The translations under genes and the position numbers were made by a program. From NCBI GenBank assembly GCA_905182105.1, contig CAJJAR010000004.1, positions 1-64,000 on the forward strand: 64,000 bases of DNA, written 5' to 3'. Source of the DNA: an uncultured Paracoccaceae bacterium (GTDB taxonomy: Bacteria > Pseudomonadota > Alphaproteobacteria > Rhodobacterales > Rhodobacteraceae). Under the pieces are notes generated by a model. That model had not been told where the DNA came from. It saw only the letters and a list, made by a program, of their open reading frames with translations, and made no database searches. Shown piece by piece: positions 1 to 7,095 of the stretch. Each line of letters opens with the position of its first letter. Position 1 is the first letter of the stretch.

Positions 1-1
1 C

Positions 2-64
2 ATGCTTACAGGCAAAAGGTATGAGCTCAGCAGCGAAGCATACCAGGAAAAGGGTTTAAAATGA
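2..64 (+). CDS. C-terminal end of an unidentified upstream gene (partial)
   Basis: An open frame runs from the window start to a TGA at 62-64, giving a tail ending in the residues YELSSEAYQEKGLK. The TGA overlaps the ATG of the next gene in an ATGA arrangement, the usual sign of a translationally coupled operon, and that is the main reason to believe it. The part inside the window is too short to name. It could also be a chance open frame. Confidence 0.4.
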   Translation: MLTGKRYELSSEAYQEKGLK

Positions 65-609
65 ACGACACCGTTGATGCTTCGTCAAAATATCAGGACA
101 GCCTTCCAATCTCATCAGATGCGATAATGGAACAGCTTGATAATTGGGGTATTACCTACATCCGTTCAGACCATGTGCCTTTGAGAACCGTAGCGGATTC
201 CAAAAAGGTTCAAGGACAGTTTTTATCCTCAGAGCAGGGGGGAGGTCATATCAAAAATATCTACCTGCGTGATAATAAGAAGCGCAACATATTATTGGTC
301 GCTGAGCAGGATAGACAGATAGATCTAAAGACGCTGCATACTAAACTGGAAACTGGACGATTGTCATTTGGATCTGCAGAAAGATTGATGCAAAATTTAG
401 GGGTTCGCCCTGGAGCTGTAACACCGCTCTCAATGATCAATGGGGTTGAAGCGGGAGTGCAGCTGTTCATCGATAGTGGATTGAAAAGCTGTAAGCAGAT
501 TTATGTGCATCCTTTGGTTAATGATCGAACATTGGGTATAACGATGGAAGGGTTGCAGCAGTTCTTTGATAAAATCAAAGTCGAACCTGTTTGGGTAGAT
601 TTAGAGTAA
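61..609 (+). CDS. Prolyl-tRNA editing (ProXp-ala/YbaK-type) deacylase
   Basis: This 182-residue protein belongs to the YbaK/ProRS-associated editing domain family, freestanding enzymes that remove wrongly attached alanine from tRNA-Pro. Family features seen include the N-terminal segment around residue 40 (DHVPLRTVADS), the KNIYLRDNKK segment near residue 66, the GRLSFGSAERL segment near residue 100 and the conserved GAVTPLS motif near 117. Length fits the family. A purine-rich AGGAAAAGGG precedes the ATG, which overlaps the stop of the upstream frame. Its last bases overlap, tail to tail, a recombinase remnant on the other strand. The function is inferred from the family. Confidence 0.85.
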   Translation: MNDTVDASSKYQDSLPISSDAIMEQLDNWGITYIRSDHVPLRTVADSKKVQGQFLSSEQGGGHIKNIYLRDNKKRNILLVAEQDRQIDLKTLHTKLETGRLSFGSAERLMQNLGVRPGAVTPLSMINGVEAGVQLFIDSGLKSCKQIYVHPLVNDRTLGITMEGLQQFFDKIKVEPVWVDLE

Positions 610-777
610 CTCCACCGCCTCACTCAGTCGCTCAGCGTTCACATCGATATACCTCTGGGTCGTCGAGATGTGCGAACGTCCCGCCAGTTCAGCTAGTAGT
701 CGCACCCCTACGCCCTTATTAGCCAACCTCGTGAGATTGGTACTAGAGAGTAAATCCCCAGATGTAACATTAGAAGT
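601..777 (-). pseudogene. 3' remnant of a tyrosine recombinase/integrase
   Basis: On the minus strand an open frame without a start reads NLTRLANKGVGVRLLAEL, then AGRSHISTTQRYIDVN, then AERLSEAVELL and a stop at 601-603. This is the C-terminal catalytic box of phage-type integrases: a G-[HR]-[ST]-x-[IV]-S-T-T-x-x-Y pattern with the nucleophilic Tyr in QRYIDVN. Here the usual His of GH is Arg. A stop codon at 778-780 closes the frame upstream and no N-terminal or core domain is present. The gene is therefore a truncated remnant, probably of an island or phage integrase. The recognition is strong although the piece is only about 58 residues. Confidence 0.75.
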
Positions 778-906
778 CTATGCTGAAGCAGTTTGGATAT
801 TCAGATCAGTCTGTGCTAATCTAGCTAGGCCAGGGCCGAGACCGTCGAGGTGTTGGCCTTTAGATCATAGTAACTCCGTGTTCTGAGTTGTGTAGCTAGT
901 TTTCTA

Positions 907-1380
907 TCAGTGATAGTGTCTGGCTTGAAGGGGCTGAATTTCCCGTGGTGACGCTAGGTGCATCCGCTTGAGAGCAAGGCCGAAGTTGGTTGCATGGGAC
1001 GCGATCAGCGGTGCCACGTCTGGGCGCACAAGAAGTGTCGCGATCAGCAGCGCATCTTCGCGTTCACCGTCCGCCGCTGTGGCGATAAAATTAGCAAAGC
1101 AGGATTCGTCCGCACCAAGGCATTTGCATTGAACCGAATGACGCATGAGCGGCCTGCGTCCATGACGTGCGCAAAGGTGGCAAAGTTCTTCAAACGACTG
1201 CACCGCTTTGCGTCCTTGATCGGGGCCTAGCCCGCTGGCGAAGTCGTTCCAAACCTGCGCCTGTGCATCGGGGCCATCACACCACAGCCGCAGATAGATC
1301 ACTGACGCTGCTTCGATGCTGTCCAATTCAGTGATGAAACCTACTGGTGCTCCACCACGGTTTTGTTGAGCATCGGTCAT
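907..1380 (-). CDS. Conserved hypothetical protein following hemP
   Basis: A 157-residue soluble protein I cannot assign to a named family. It has several cysteines (around residues 33, 68, 71, 85, 87 and 93), including a CHLC and a CKC pair, which could bind metal or haem, but this is only a suggestion. Its ATG overlaps the TGA of hemP (ATGA), so it is very probably co-translated with hemP and linked to hemin or iron handling. Codon use looks like normal coding sequence. Confidence 0.65.
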   Translation of the reverse strand: MTDAQQNRGGAPVGFITELDSIEAASVIYLRLWCDGPDAQAQVWNDFASGLGPDQGRKAVQSFEELCHLCARHGRRPLMRHSVQCKCLGADESCFANFIATAADGEREDALLIATLLVRPDVAPLIASHATNFGLALKRMHLASPREIQPLQARHYH

Positions 1381-1517
1381 TTTGTAAGGATCAGTTTGTC
1401 AGCCCGCGTAATCCGCAAGGTATAGGTCTTATCACCCAGAATGATCTGTGCCTGGTCGCTGCCCTTGGTCAGGTCCTCGGCGCTGTATGTCGGTAGGGTG
1501 TTTGGAGCAGGCTCCAT
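1377..1517 (-). CDS. hemP: Hemin uptake protein HemP
   Basis: A 46-residue protein with the diagnostic HemP ending YTLRITRADKLILTK, preceded by QIILGDK. HemP proteins are 40-80 residues long and are encoded with bacterial haem uptake genes; their exact role (uptake or regulation of haem genes) is not fully settled. The start ATG at 1515-1517 gives the usual length. Its TGA overlaps the ATG of the downstream 157-codon gene. No intact TonB receptor or haem ABC transporter is nearby; only a broken periplasmic binding protein gene lies at 1962-2128. Confidence 0.85.
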   Translation of the reverse strand: MEPAPNTLPTYSAEDLTKGSDQAQIILGDKTYTLRITRADKLILTK

Positions 1518-1543
1518 TGTTTCTTTGGCCAAATGAAAAGACA

Positions 1544-1711
1544 TCAGTTACGTCCCACGAATTGCCGTGGAAAACGATCAGTGACCCATTCCAGACTGAA
1601 CACATCGGTGCTGCCATGTTGATATAACACGTACATGATCTCCGATTTATCGGGTCTTGATGTACTACTGTCACGGCTCTGGCTTTTCAGGTTTCGAGTT
1701 ACATCTTCCAT
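1544..1711 (-). CDS. Possible 55-residue protein upstream of hemP
   Basis: A small frame with ATG at 1709-1711, preceded at good distance by AAAGG, codes for a hydrophilic first half and an ending MYVLYQHGSTDVFSLEW. It ends 26 bases before the hemP start and on the same strand, so it could be the first gene of the hemP operon. I do not recognise the family. It could also be the tail of a decayed longer gene. Confidence 0.33.
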   Translation of the reverse strand: MEDVTRNLKSQSRDSSTSRPDKSEIMYVLYQHGSTDVFSLEWVTDRFPRQFVGRN

Positions 1712-1758
1712 TTCACTCATCCTTTGATCTGTCACTATTGATTTTTGAGATGTCGGGC

Positions 1759-1838
1759 TTCCCCACATCAAAGTGGGGTGGCTGGATGCTACCCTATTCC
1801 TGAGTAATTTAGTACGGATTGTCAATCCGACTTTTTTA
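1759..1838. other. Two hairpins in the hemP upstream region
   Basis: CCCCAC-ATCAAA-GTGGGG lies near 1763-1780. A second hairpin, CGGATT-GTC-AATCCG at 1815-1829, is followed by a T run (1832-1837) on the plus strand and could act as a weak terminator or be part of the control region of the hemP genes. Confidence 0.35.
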
Positions 1839-1961
1839 ATCAGGTTTGAAAATGTTTTGTTGACTGCTTTTGGCAGATATTGAATGCCTACATCAGCAGT
1901 TCGGTTCACCCCAACGACAAGCATCTTTGAAACGTCTTGGAAAATGACTCCAAAATGCAAA

Positions 1962-2128
1962 TATCCAGATTAAAACAAACCGCTTTGCCATTGTGGCACT
2001 TGGAATTTACGCACTGATGGCTTTTGCCAACCCTATGACCGTAACGGATATCGCAGGCCATTCAGTCACGCTGGCTAACTCGCCCCAGACAATTAAACGC
2101 AACTACTGCCCCCCAAGCACCCCCTGAG
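1962..2128 (+). pseudogene. Broken N-terminus of a haem/siderophore periplasmic binding protein
   Basis: One plus-strand frame reads a signal-peptide-like stretch (RFAIVALGIYALMAFANP) followed by MTVTDIAGHSVTLANSPQTIK. This is the start of mature HmuT/FepB-like binding proteins (the D-x-x-G-R-x-V-x-L-x-x-x-P-x-R-I pattern). The frame has no ATG in register, and the ATG at 1955 runs out of frame, implying a frameshift. The frame stops after about 45 residues and no binding-protein body follows. Position beside hemP supports an ancestral hemin uptake locus now lost. Confidence 0.5.
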
Positions 2129-2707
2129 AGACTCATACAGAGTCACTGAGCGAGGGAATTCAGAATAATGCCAAGGTGCTTCTAGGGGCCTCACAGGACT
2201 CCAGTCAGAAGAGGGGCCCAACAACAACAGTAACAACGCTGGCCTTTAGCCCTCTTTTTGAAGTCCAAAGATTAACCAAGATACCGGGGGTGTCATTTGT
2301 CGTCTCCCATGGGACCCTATTCGCCAGAGGCCACCACAGAGGCCACCAGAAGTGCCCTAGACAGACGTAGGTAGCGACAGCTAAGCTACTGTTATCGTTT
2401 ATTTTAGTGTGTTGACTGATGTCTTGCTAAGGAACCAGTGTCCGTGTGAGGGCACCACATTTCACCAAAAAATATTACATATCAACATGTTAATATTTTC
2501 AGGTGAATTTAGTCCCCCGTTTGGTCCCCTCTTTGCTTGAAGATAGTCCTTAGGCCTGACACGCGTTCGCGCTCGCGCGTTACTGTCATCTTTAGCCACT
2601 CTGTTGACTATTATTTGTAGCGTGGGGTTCCAAAATTTCAGTCTTATTTTCAAAAGCTGAGCTAGACGCTATTTCATTGTTGGGTATCCTAGTGTTTATC
2701 CGTTGAT
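2129..2707. other. Gene-free stretch with no recognised feature
   Basis: About 580 bases of mixed composition. The short frames seen here have neither family character nor ribosome sites. A GC-rich patch (CACGCGTTCGCGCTCGCGCGT region, 2561-2580) and a sequence ending GTGAGGGCACCA at about 2447-2458, which faintly resembles a tRNA 3' end, are the only local oddities. It may be scar tissue from lost mobile DNA. Confidence 0.4.
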
Positions 2708-3442
2708 ATGAGGCAGAACGTCGTGAAAGAAATCTTGCAAAAATTGATCCCTTATCCGGTAGCTTGGGGTGCGGCCTTGCCAGGGGTGTTGCCGCTTAGA
2801 GATGACGGTTGGATAATAGAAGATGAGGCCTTTGCTAAACAAATGGCGGAGCGCGATCGACTTGTCCACGAATTTCCAGAGCTTGTAAGCGCCAGTGTAG
2901 GTGCGAGTGACAGTGCTAAATTGGAAGTCTTGGAGCAAGTTCTGATTATTTTAAGAAATCGGGCAGGTTATGATGTGAGTGAAGAGCATGTCACGCGCCC
3001 CGATGGCGTTTCTGTACAGCTATCGGGTGATCCCTTGGTTGTGGCTGCAAGGTTGGTGCAAGAGGATCTCTGTTTGCACGAAAAACGAGGAGATCAGCAT
3101 GTTTTGACTGCCGCCGTAATATGTTTTCCTGCTAGTTGGACATTGGCAGAGAAGATTGGAAAGCCGCTGATGGATATTCATGTCGGAGTCGATGCATACG
3201 ATGCTGACTTGGGAAAGCGCGTACAGCGTTTATTCGATGGCATTCAAGTGGATAAGCCTTTGTGGCGCTATAACATACTGCGTTATCAAAACCCTGAGTT
3301 GTTTCAGCCACGTGGTGTAGGTGATCGGCGTGATGAGGAGGAAGGTGGTAGCTACATTCGTAGCGAACATCAGGCACTCGTTCGAATGGCAGAAAGTGGA
3401 GCGGTTTTATTTGCAATCCATACTTACGTTGTTAAAGTTTAG
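2708..3442 (+). CDS. DUF3445 / haem-dependent oxidative N-demethylase family protein
   Basis: A 244-residue protein of the DUF3445 family, whose studied members are haem enzymes that oxidatively demethylate amines. The pattern seen is the N-terminal LPLRDDGWIIEDEAFAKQMAER segment (near residue 28), the LVQEDLCLHE segment with its LTAAVICFPASW continuation near residue 130, then DADLGKRVQRLFDGI and LWRYNILRYQNPELF, and the C-terminal SEHQALVRMAESGAVLFAIHTYV. Length fits the family. It stands alone. The ATG at 2708 has no strong ribosome site, but no better start is visible. The substrate is unknown. Confidence 0.8.
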   Translation: MRQNVVKEILQKLIPYPVAWGAALPGVLPLRDDGWIIEDEAFAKQMAERDRLVHEFPELVSASVGASDSAKLEVLEQVLIILRNRAGYDVSEEHVTRPDGVSVQLSGDPLVVAARLVQEDLCLHEKRGDQHVLTAAVICFPASWTLAEKIGKPLMDIHVGVDAYDADLGKRVQRLFDGIQVDKPLWRYNILRYQNPELFQPRGVGDRRDEEEGGSYIRSEHQALVRMAESGAVLFAIHTYVVKV

Positions 3443-3506
3443 CATTACGAGTGTTTCGACGTCTGGCTCATCAATTAGAACGGCGCACCTGCATTCACTG
3501 TCTAAT

Positions 3507-4184
3507 TTATTCCTCAAACCCAAGGTAACTTGTTACATTTTCGATAGGTCGACGACGTGACACGACTGAATTAGCAACGAACTCTTCATCGGGCCAGCCG
3601 AGGGCTACACAAGTCAGTATAACTTGATCTTCAGGAATATTAGCAGCTTCTCGGACTACTGGACTTTGCATAATCCCTTGACCGTTAATTACCGCACCAA
3701 GACCTTTGCTCCATGCCGCAAGAACTAACCCATATGTCATCGCACCACTATCAAAATGGGCTATTGTATCCTCGAGAAGGGATCGATCAAAGCAAACCAC
3801 TATTGAGACCGGTGCATCAAACTGACGAAACCCTCTCATGACCCAATCCTGTCGCCGCTCTGCATCCCTTCGCTCGATGCCCATAGCTTCAAATAGCTGA
3901 ACTGCAATTTCGATCTGACGTTTTCGATGCTCTCCCTCATATGCGGCATAATCTTCGATTTCACGAACAGGTGTCACACCGTCAAGCATCCGCTCAGTAT
4001 TGCCTTGTCTGACTGCCTCAAGAGGCTTTCCCGTTAATACATGGAGGTGCCAAGGTTGAGTATTACAGGAAGACGGCGCTCGATTTGCGAGGGCAATGAC
4101 ATCCTCGAGCAAAGCTTTGGATACAGGCTCGTCCTTAAAGCCCCTAATAGATCTTCGCTCTAGCATAGCTTTTTCAAGTTTCAT
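3507..4184 (-). CDS. Nitroreductase family FMN oxidoreductase
   Basis: A 225-residue flavoprotein of the nitroreductase superfamily. The N-terminus RRSIRGFKDEPV (residues 10-21) and the NRAPSSCNTQPWH segment (near 33-45) are the FMN phosphate- and ring-binding motifs. The C-terminal half holds GAMTYGLVLAAWSKGLGA and CVALGWPDE, also typical. It would reduce nitro compounds, quinones or flavin with NAD(P)H; the real substrate is unknown. GGAG lies nine bases before the ATG. It is transcribed away from umuDC, sharing the repeat-rich intergenic region. Confidence 0.88.
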   Translation of the reverse strand: MKLEKAMLERRSIRGFKDEPVSKALLEDVIALANRAPSSCNTQPWHLHVLTGKPLEAVRQGNTERMLDGVTPVREIEDYAAYEGEHRKRQIEIAVQLFEAMGIERRDAERRQDWVMRGFRQFDAPVSIVVCFDRSLLEDTIAHFDSGAMTYGLVLAAWSKGLGAVINGQGIMQSPVVREAANIPEDQVILTCVALGWPDEEFVANSVVSRRRPIENVTSYLGFEE

Positions 4185-4203
4185 TGTTTGTCTCCAGACT
4201 GAA

Positions 4204-4264
4204 CCCTGTCATACCTATCATATGTGTCATATTTCGACACAAAATATGATAGATATGACACATA
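4204..4264. repeat. Inverted repeat with 17-base arms between nitroreductase and umuDC
   Basis: The left arm TGTCATACCTATCATAT (4207-4223) and right arm ATATGATAGATATGACA (4244-4260) are reverse complements with one mismatch, around a 20-base spacer. A second, overlapping 11-base perfect inverted repeat (TATGTGTCATA 4221-4231 with TATGACACATA 4254-4264) gives alternative foldings. The heptamer TGTCATA occurs three times. The left 21 bases (4204-4224) recur exactly at 6244-6264. It could be a regulator site, a small mobile repeat or a recombination site. Confidence 0.7.
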
Positions 4265-4461
4265 TAATAGCTATTGCACGACAAGGGTTCCATTGGATCG
4301 GGGAACTAATCCACTCTTAACTAGCTTATTTATGTTTACACACAGCGCCTACTTACATGCTGCCATCGTAGATAAGCAGCCTTTCCACGATACTATTTCC
4401 AAGTGTTTAATCGAAAATTGATGCTTGACAGAATCCTAAAAATTGAACGAAGTAAACTCTA

Positions 4462-4476
4462 GAACATTACATGAAC
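4462..4476 (+). promoter_or_regulatory. LexA (SOS) box upstream of umuD
   Basis: GAAC-ATTACAT-GAAC matches the alphaproteobacterial LexA operator GAAC-N7-GAAC exactly. It ends 17 bases before the proposed umuD ATG at 4494, inside the open frame that begins at a TTG further upstream, so that upstream start is not used. It predicts induction of umuDC by DNA damage. Confidence 0.85.
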
Positions 4477-4493
4477 ATTTGAGGATGCTTTAC

Positions 4494-4928
4494 ATGCCTG
4501 TTTTCCCAGTGGAAGCATCTGTCGTTGCCAATGGAATGCCGCTTAGACTTGTTGTTAGCCCTGCAAGTGCTGGATTTCCATCACCTGCAGGGGATGATCT
4601 TGAAGATGAAATTGACCCCATTTCTTGGGTAGTTCGTCATCCTTCATCTACTTTTTGGTGGCGTGTCGAAGGGGATTGCTTGTGGGATGCTGGCATACGT
4701 GATGGTGATCTCATTGCTGTGGATCGCTCGGGAAAACGACGGATAGGGCGGGCTGTGTTAGCTGTTGTCGAGGGTACTGTGACAGCTAAGATCCTCCGAA
4801 AGCGTGATGATCGTTATTTCCTGGCACCAGCCAACAGCCAAGAGAAGTTTCCTGATATCGAATTGACTGAAGATAGTGAGATTTGGGGTGTGATAGCGGG
4901 TATAGTACGCCGCTATGATATCGAATGA
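4494..4928 (+). CDS. umuD: UmuD-like SOS autoprotease with Cys in place of catalytic Ser
   Basis: UmuD is the SOS protein that, after RecA-stimulated self-cleavage, joins UmuC to form DNA polymerase V. With the start at ATG 4494 (GAGG nine bases upstream, just after the SOS box) the protein has 144 residues, close to the 139 of E. coli. The cleavage site AGF is Ala26-Gly27 and the catalytic Lys is Lys99 in the TAKIL segment. Both are shifted by exactly two from E. coli UmuD. At the nucleophile position (Ser60 in E. coli) the codon is TGC: the motif reads [11 protein letters not shown], so Cys62. Its ATGA overlap with umuC confirms the operon. Confidence 0.88.
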   Translation: MPVFPVEASVVANGMPLRLVVSPASAGFPSPAGDDLEDEIDPISWVVRHPSSTFWWRVEGDCLWDAGIRDGDLIAVDRSGKRRIGRAVLAVVEGTVTAKILRKRDDRYFLAPANSQEKFPDIELTEDSEIWGVIAGIVRRYDIE

Positions 4929-6196
4929 GGAGGCCTATCGCTATTTCTGATAGCGCCAATTTTTACGTCTCAGCTGAACGTATCTTTGATCCCACACTGG
5001 CTAACGTTCCAGTGATTGTGCTTTCAAATAATGATGGCTGCGCAGTAGCGCGATCTGATGAGGCCAAGGCGCTTGGTATCAAGATGGGTGAGCCTCTGCA
5101 CCTGCTTCAAGACAAGATCAAAGCACACGGTGTCCGCGTTTTTAGCTCAAACTACACGCTTTATGGAGACATCAGCCGGCGCGTTGTTGATGTGTATGAG
5201 GACTTCACACCAAATGTGGAAATTTACTCAATAGATGAGTGTTTCTTGGACTTTAGCGGGTTCAAAGACAGAGAGGCGCACGCGCGTAAAATGCGACGTG
5301 AGGTTTTGCGCCGGATAGGTGTTCCTGTACGTGTCGGGATTGCGCCCTCAAAGACGCTTGCAAAATGTGCAAATGACATCGCAAAGAGAAACCCCATATT
5401 TGCAGGTGTATTGGATATGATGGACGACACATTGGCAAATTGGCTTTTACCAATGGTACCAGTGGGCGACATTTGGGGTGTTGGAGGGAAAACAGAAGCT
5501 AAGCTCAAGAGGCTTGGGATTAGAACCGCTGCAGATCTGAGAGATATGCCGACAAGACAGGCACGCGCTGTTGGTACGGTTGTTTTGGAGCGCACAGTTC
5601 TTGAACTCCAAGGTGAGCCTTGCTTGGCTTTGGAGGATGTAGAACCACAGCGCAAAGGAATGGCGGTCACACGTTCCTCAGGCCAGCCAATGATGGATTT
5701 TGAGACTGTGTTTCAGGCCGTTACCGCACATGTCACCCGTGCGGCAGAAAAGTTACGCCAGCACGGGTTGGTTGCAGGCACACTTACGGTATTTTTTCAT
5801 ACCAATAGATATAGGCCTGACAGGCCACAGTATACAGGATCAAGAACGGCGCGGATAATGTCTATGTCTTCGGATACGTTCGAGTTGGTGCAAACAGCTA
5901 GGCGGTGTGCTGAAGCAGCGTGGCCCCGTGATAAGACTAGGGAGTACGGCTTCACCAAAGCTGGCGTTATGGTCAACGATCTTTTGCCGATTGCGGATAG
6001 GCGTCAAACGCTTTTTGACAGATCAGAGGCTTCGCCTAGCCCGGCCATGATAGCGCTTGATAAGATTAACGATAGGTTTGGTAAAAAGACGATGGTGTTG
6101 GCAAGCGAAGGCTTGAAACAATCTTGGAAAATGCGCGCGGATCATCGTAGCCCGCGCTATACTACAAGATTATCTGATTTACCCGTTGTCAGATAA
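4925..6196 (+). CDS. umuC: DNA polymerase V catalytic subunit UmuC (Y-family)
   Basis: A 423-residue Y-family translesion polymerase, the same length as E. coli UmuC. The N-terminal [15 protein letters not shown] (palm, first Asp), the [19 protein letters not shown] finger motif and the [12 protein letters not shown] motif with the catalytic Asp-Glu are present. The helix-hairpin-helix part ([24 protein letters not shown]) and the C-terminal little-finger region follow. The start overlaps the umuD stop (ATGA). Its expression should follow the SOS box upstream of umuD. Confidence 0.95.
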   Translation: MRRPIAISDSANFYVSAERIFDPTLANVPVIVLSNNDGCAVARSDEAKALGIKMGEPLHLLQDKIKAHGVRVFSSNYTLYGDISRRVVDVYEDFTPNVEIYSIDECFLDFSGFKDREAHARKMRREVLRRIGVPVRVGIAPSKTLAKCANDIAKRNPIFAGVLDMMDDTLANWLLPMVPVGDIWGVGGKTEAKLKRLGIRTAADLRDMPTRQARAVGTVVLERTVLELQGEPCLALEDVEPQRKGMAVTRSSGQPMMDFETVFQAVTAHVTRAAEKLRQHGLVAGTLTVFFHTNRYRPDRPQYTGSRTARIMSMSSDTFELVQTARRCAEAAWPRDKTREYGFTKAGVMVNDLLPIADRRQTLFDRSEASPSPAMIALDKINDRFGKKTMVLASEGLKQSWKMRADHRSPRYTTRLSDLPVVR

Positions 6197-6243
6197 GAGG
6201 GAGAAATTCTTTTAAAATAAGTATATCCTGTTTTTGGACTAAC

Positions 6244-6264
6244 CCCTGTCATACCTATCATATG
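6244..6264 (+). repeat. Truncated second copy of the 4204-4224 repeat
   Basis: Twenty-one bases identical to 4204-4224. The copy stops exactly where the IS6-type left terminal repeat begins (6265), so the element apparently inserted into, or deleted part of, a second copy of the inverted repeat. The two copies lie 2,040 bases apart and flank umuDC. Confidence 0.7.
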
Positions 6265-7092
6265 GGTGTTGTCAGACAAACTTGACGGTTTTGCGGTCGA
6301 TCCCTATTTTTGGTAAATGACAACATGTTCTCCCTTCAAATATTTCAAGACTTCACCTGAAATCATCCGATTGGCAGTGATGTATTACATACGTTATTCA
6401 TTGAGTTTTCGTCAGGTGGAAGACATCTTGCATGAATGCGGCGTCCATATCTGTCACGAAACAGGTCGGTTTTGGGTTAAAATTCGCGCAAGAAATCCGT
6501 AAGAATAGGGCAGGGCAACATTCGAACTGGCAATGGCACCTGGATGAAGTCTTTGTGAAAATAAATGGAGAACGCTTTTACCTTTGGCGCGCCGTTGATC
6601 ACGAAGGGGAAGTTCTTGAATGCTATGTTACAAAGCGACGCAACAAGGCTGCAGCGAAGAAGTTCCTTATAAAAACAATGCGAAAACACGGATCACCAAA
6701 GATCATCACGACAGACAAGCTGGCGTCCTATGAGGCGACTTTTCGTGAGATTGGCGTTGCGGACAGACAGCTTTGCGGAGGCCGGTCCAACAACAGATGC
6801 GAAAATTCACATCTGTCATTTCGACGACGAGAACGAGCGATGCAGCGTTTCAAGACGGTTGCGACACTTCAGAAATTTGTCAGTTATTACAGTCAGATCT
6901 ATAACCACTTCAACCATGAAAGACATCTAGAAAGCAGGCAGACTTATTAGCAAAAACGCAGTGCCGCTCTCATTGAGTGATTTCAAATCTGCGCTTCATA
7001 TATTTGTGTGAACGTGATGCTTTGAGACCTGTTAGACTTTGTCTGATAACGCCACCCTGACGACGGATACTGTTAGACTTTGTCTGACACAC
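6265..7092 (+). mobile_element. IS6-family insertion sequence (inactive)
   Basis: The left end GGTGTTGTCAGACAAAC (6265-6281) is matched on the other strand by two right-end-like sequences. One ends at 7053 (GGCGTTATCAGACAAAG) and the other at 7092 (GGTGTGTCAGACAAAG). The element is therefore either about 790 or about 828 bases, both normal for the family, with one copy of the right end left over. No matching 8-base target duplication is seen beside either end. The transposase inside is broken. Confidence 0.75.
6317..6980 (+). pseudogene. IS6-family transposase, frameshifted
   Basis: The first frame gives the N-terminus (FKYFKTSPEIIRLAVMYYIR, LSFRQVEDILHECGV) up to HETGRFW near 6475. The reading then moves to another frame with EIRKNRAGQHSNWQWHLDEVFVKING, carrying the first catalytic Asp in HLDEVF. 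TDKLASY and the RRRERAMQRFK segment with the final Glu follow. Between the two parts a few codons are missing, which causes the frameshift. A TAG at 6948-6950 also cuts the end, after which QKRSAALIE of the normal tail can still be read. Two lesions make it inactive. Confidence 0.85.
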
Positions 7093-7095
7093 CAA

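Noticed and set aside
668-886. Plus-strand open frame over the integrase remnant
   Set aside because: It is the opposite strand of the recombinase tail and has no ribosome site or family features.
2440-2462. Sequence resembling a tRNA 3' end (GTGAGGGCACCA)
   Set aside because: No T-loop consensus, anticodon arm or matching acceptor strand could be found upstream; too weak to call an attachment site.
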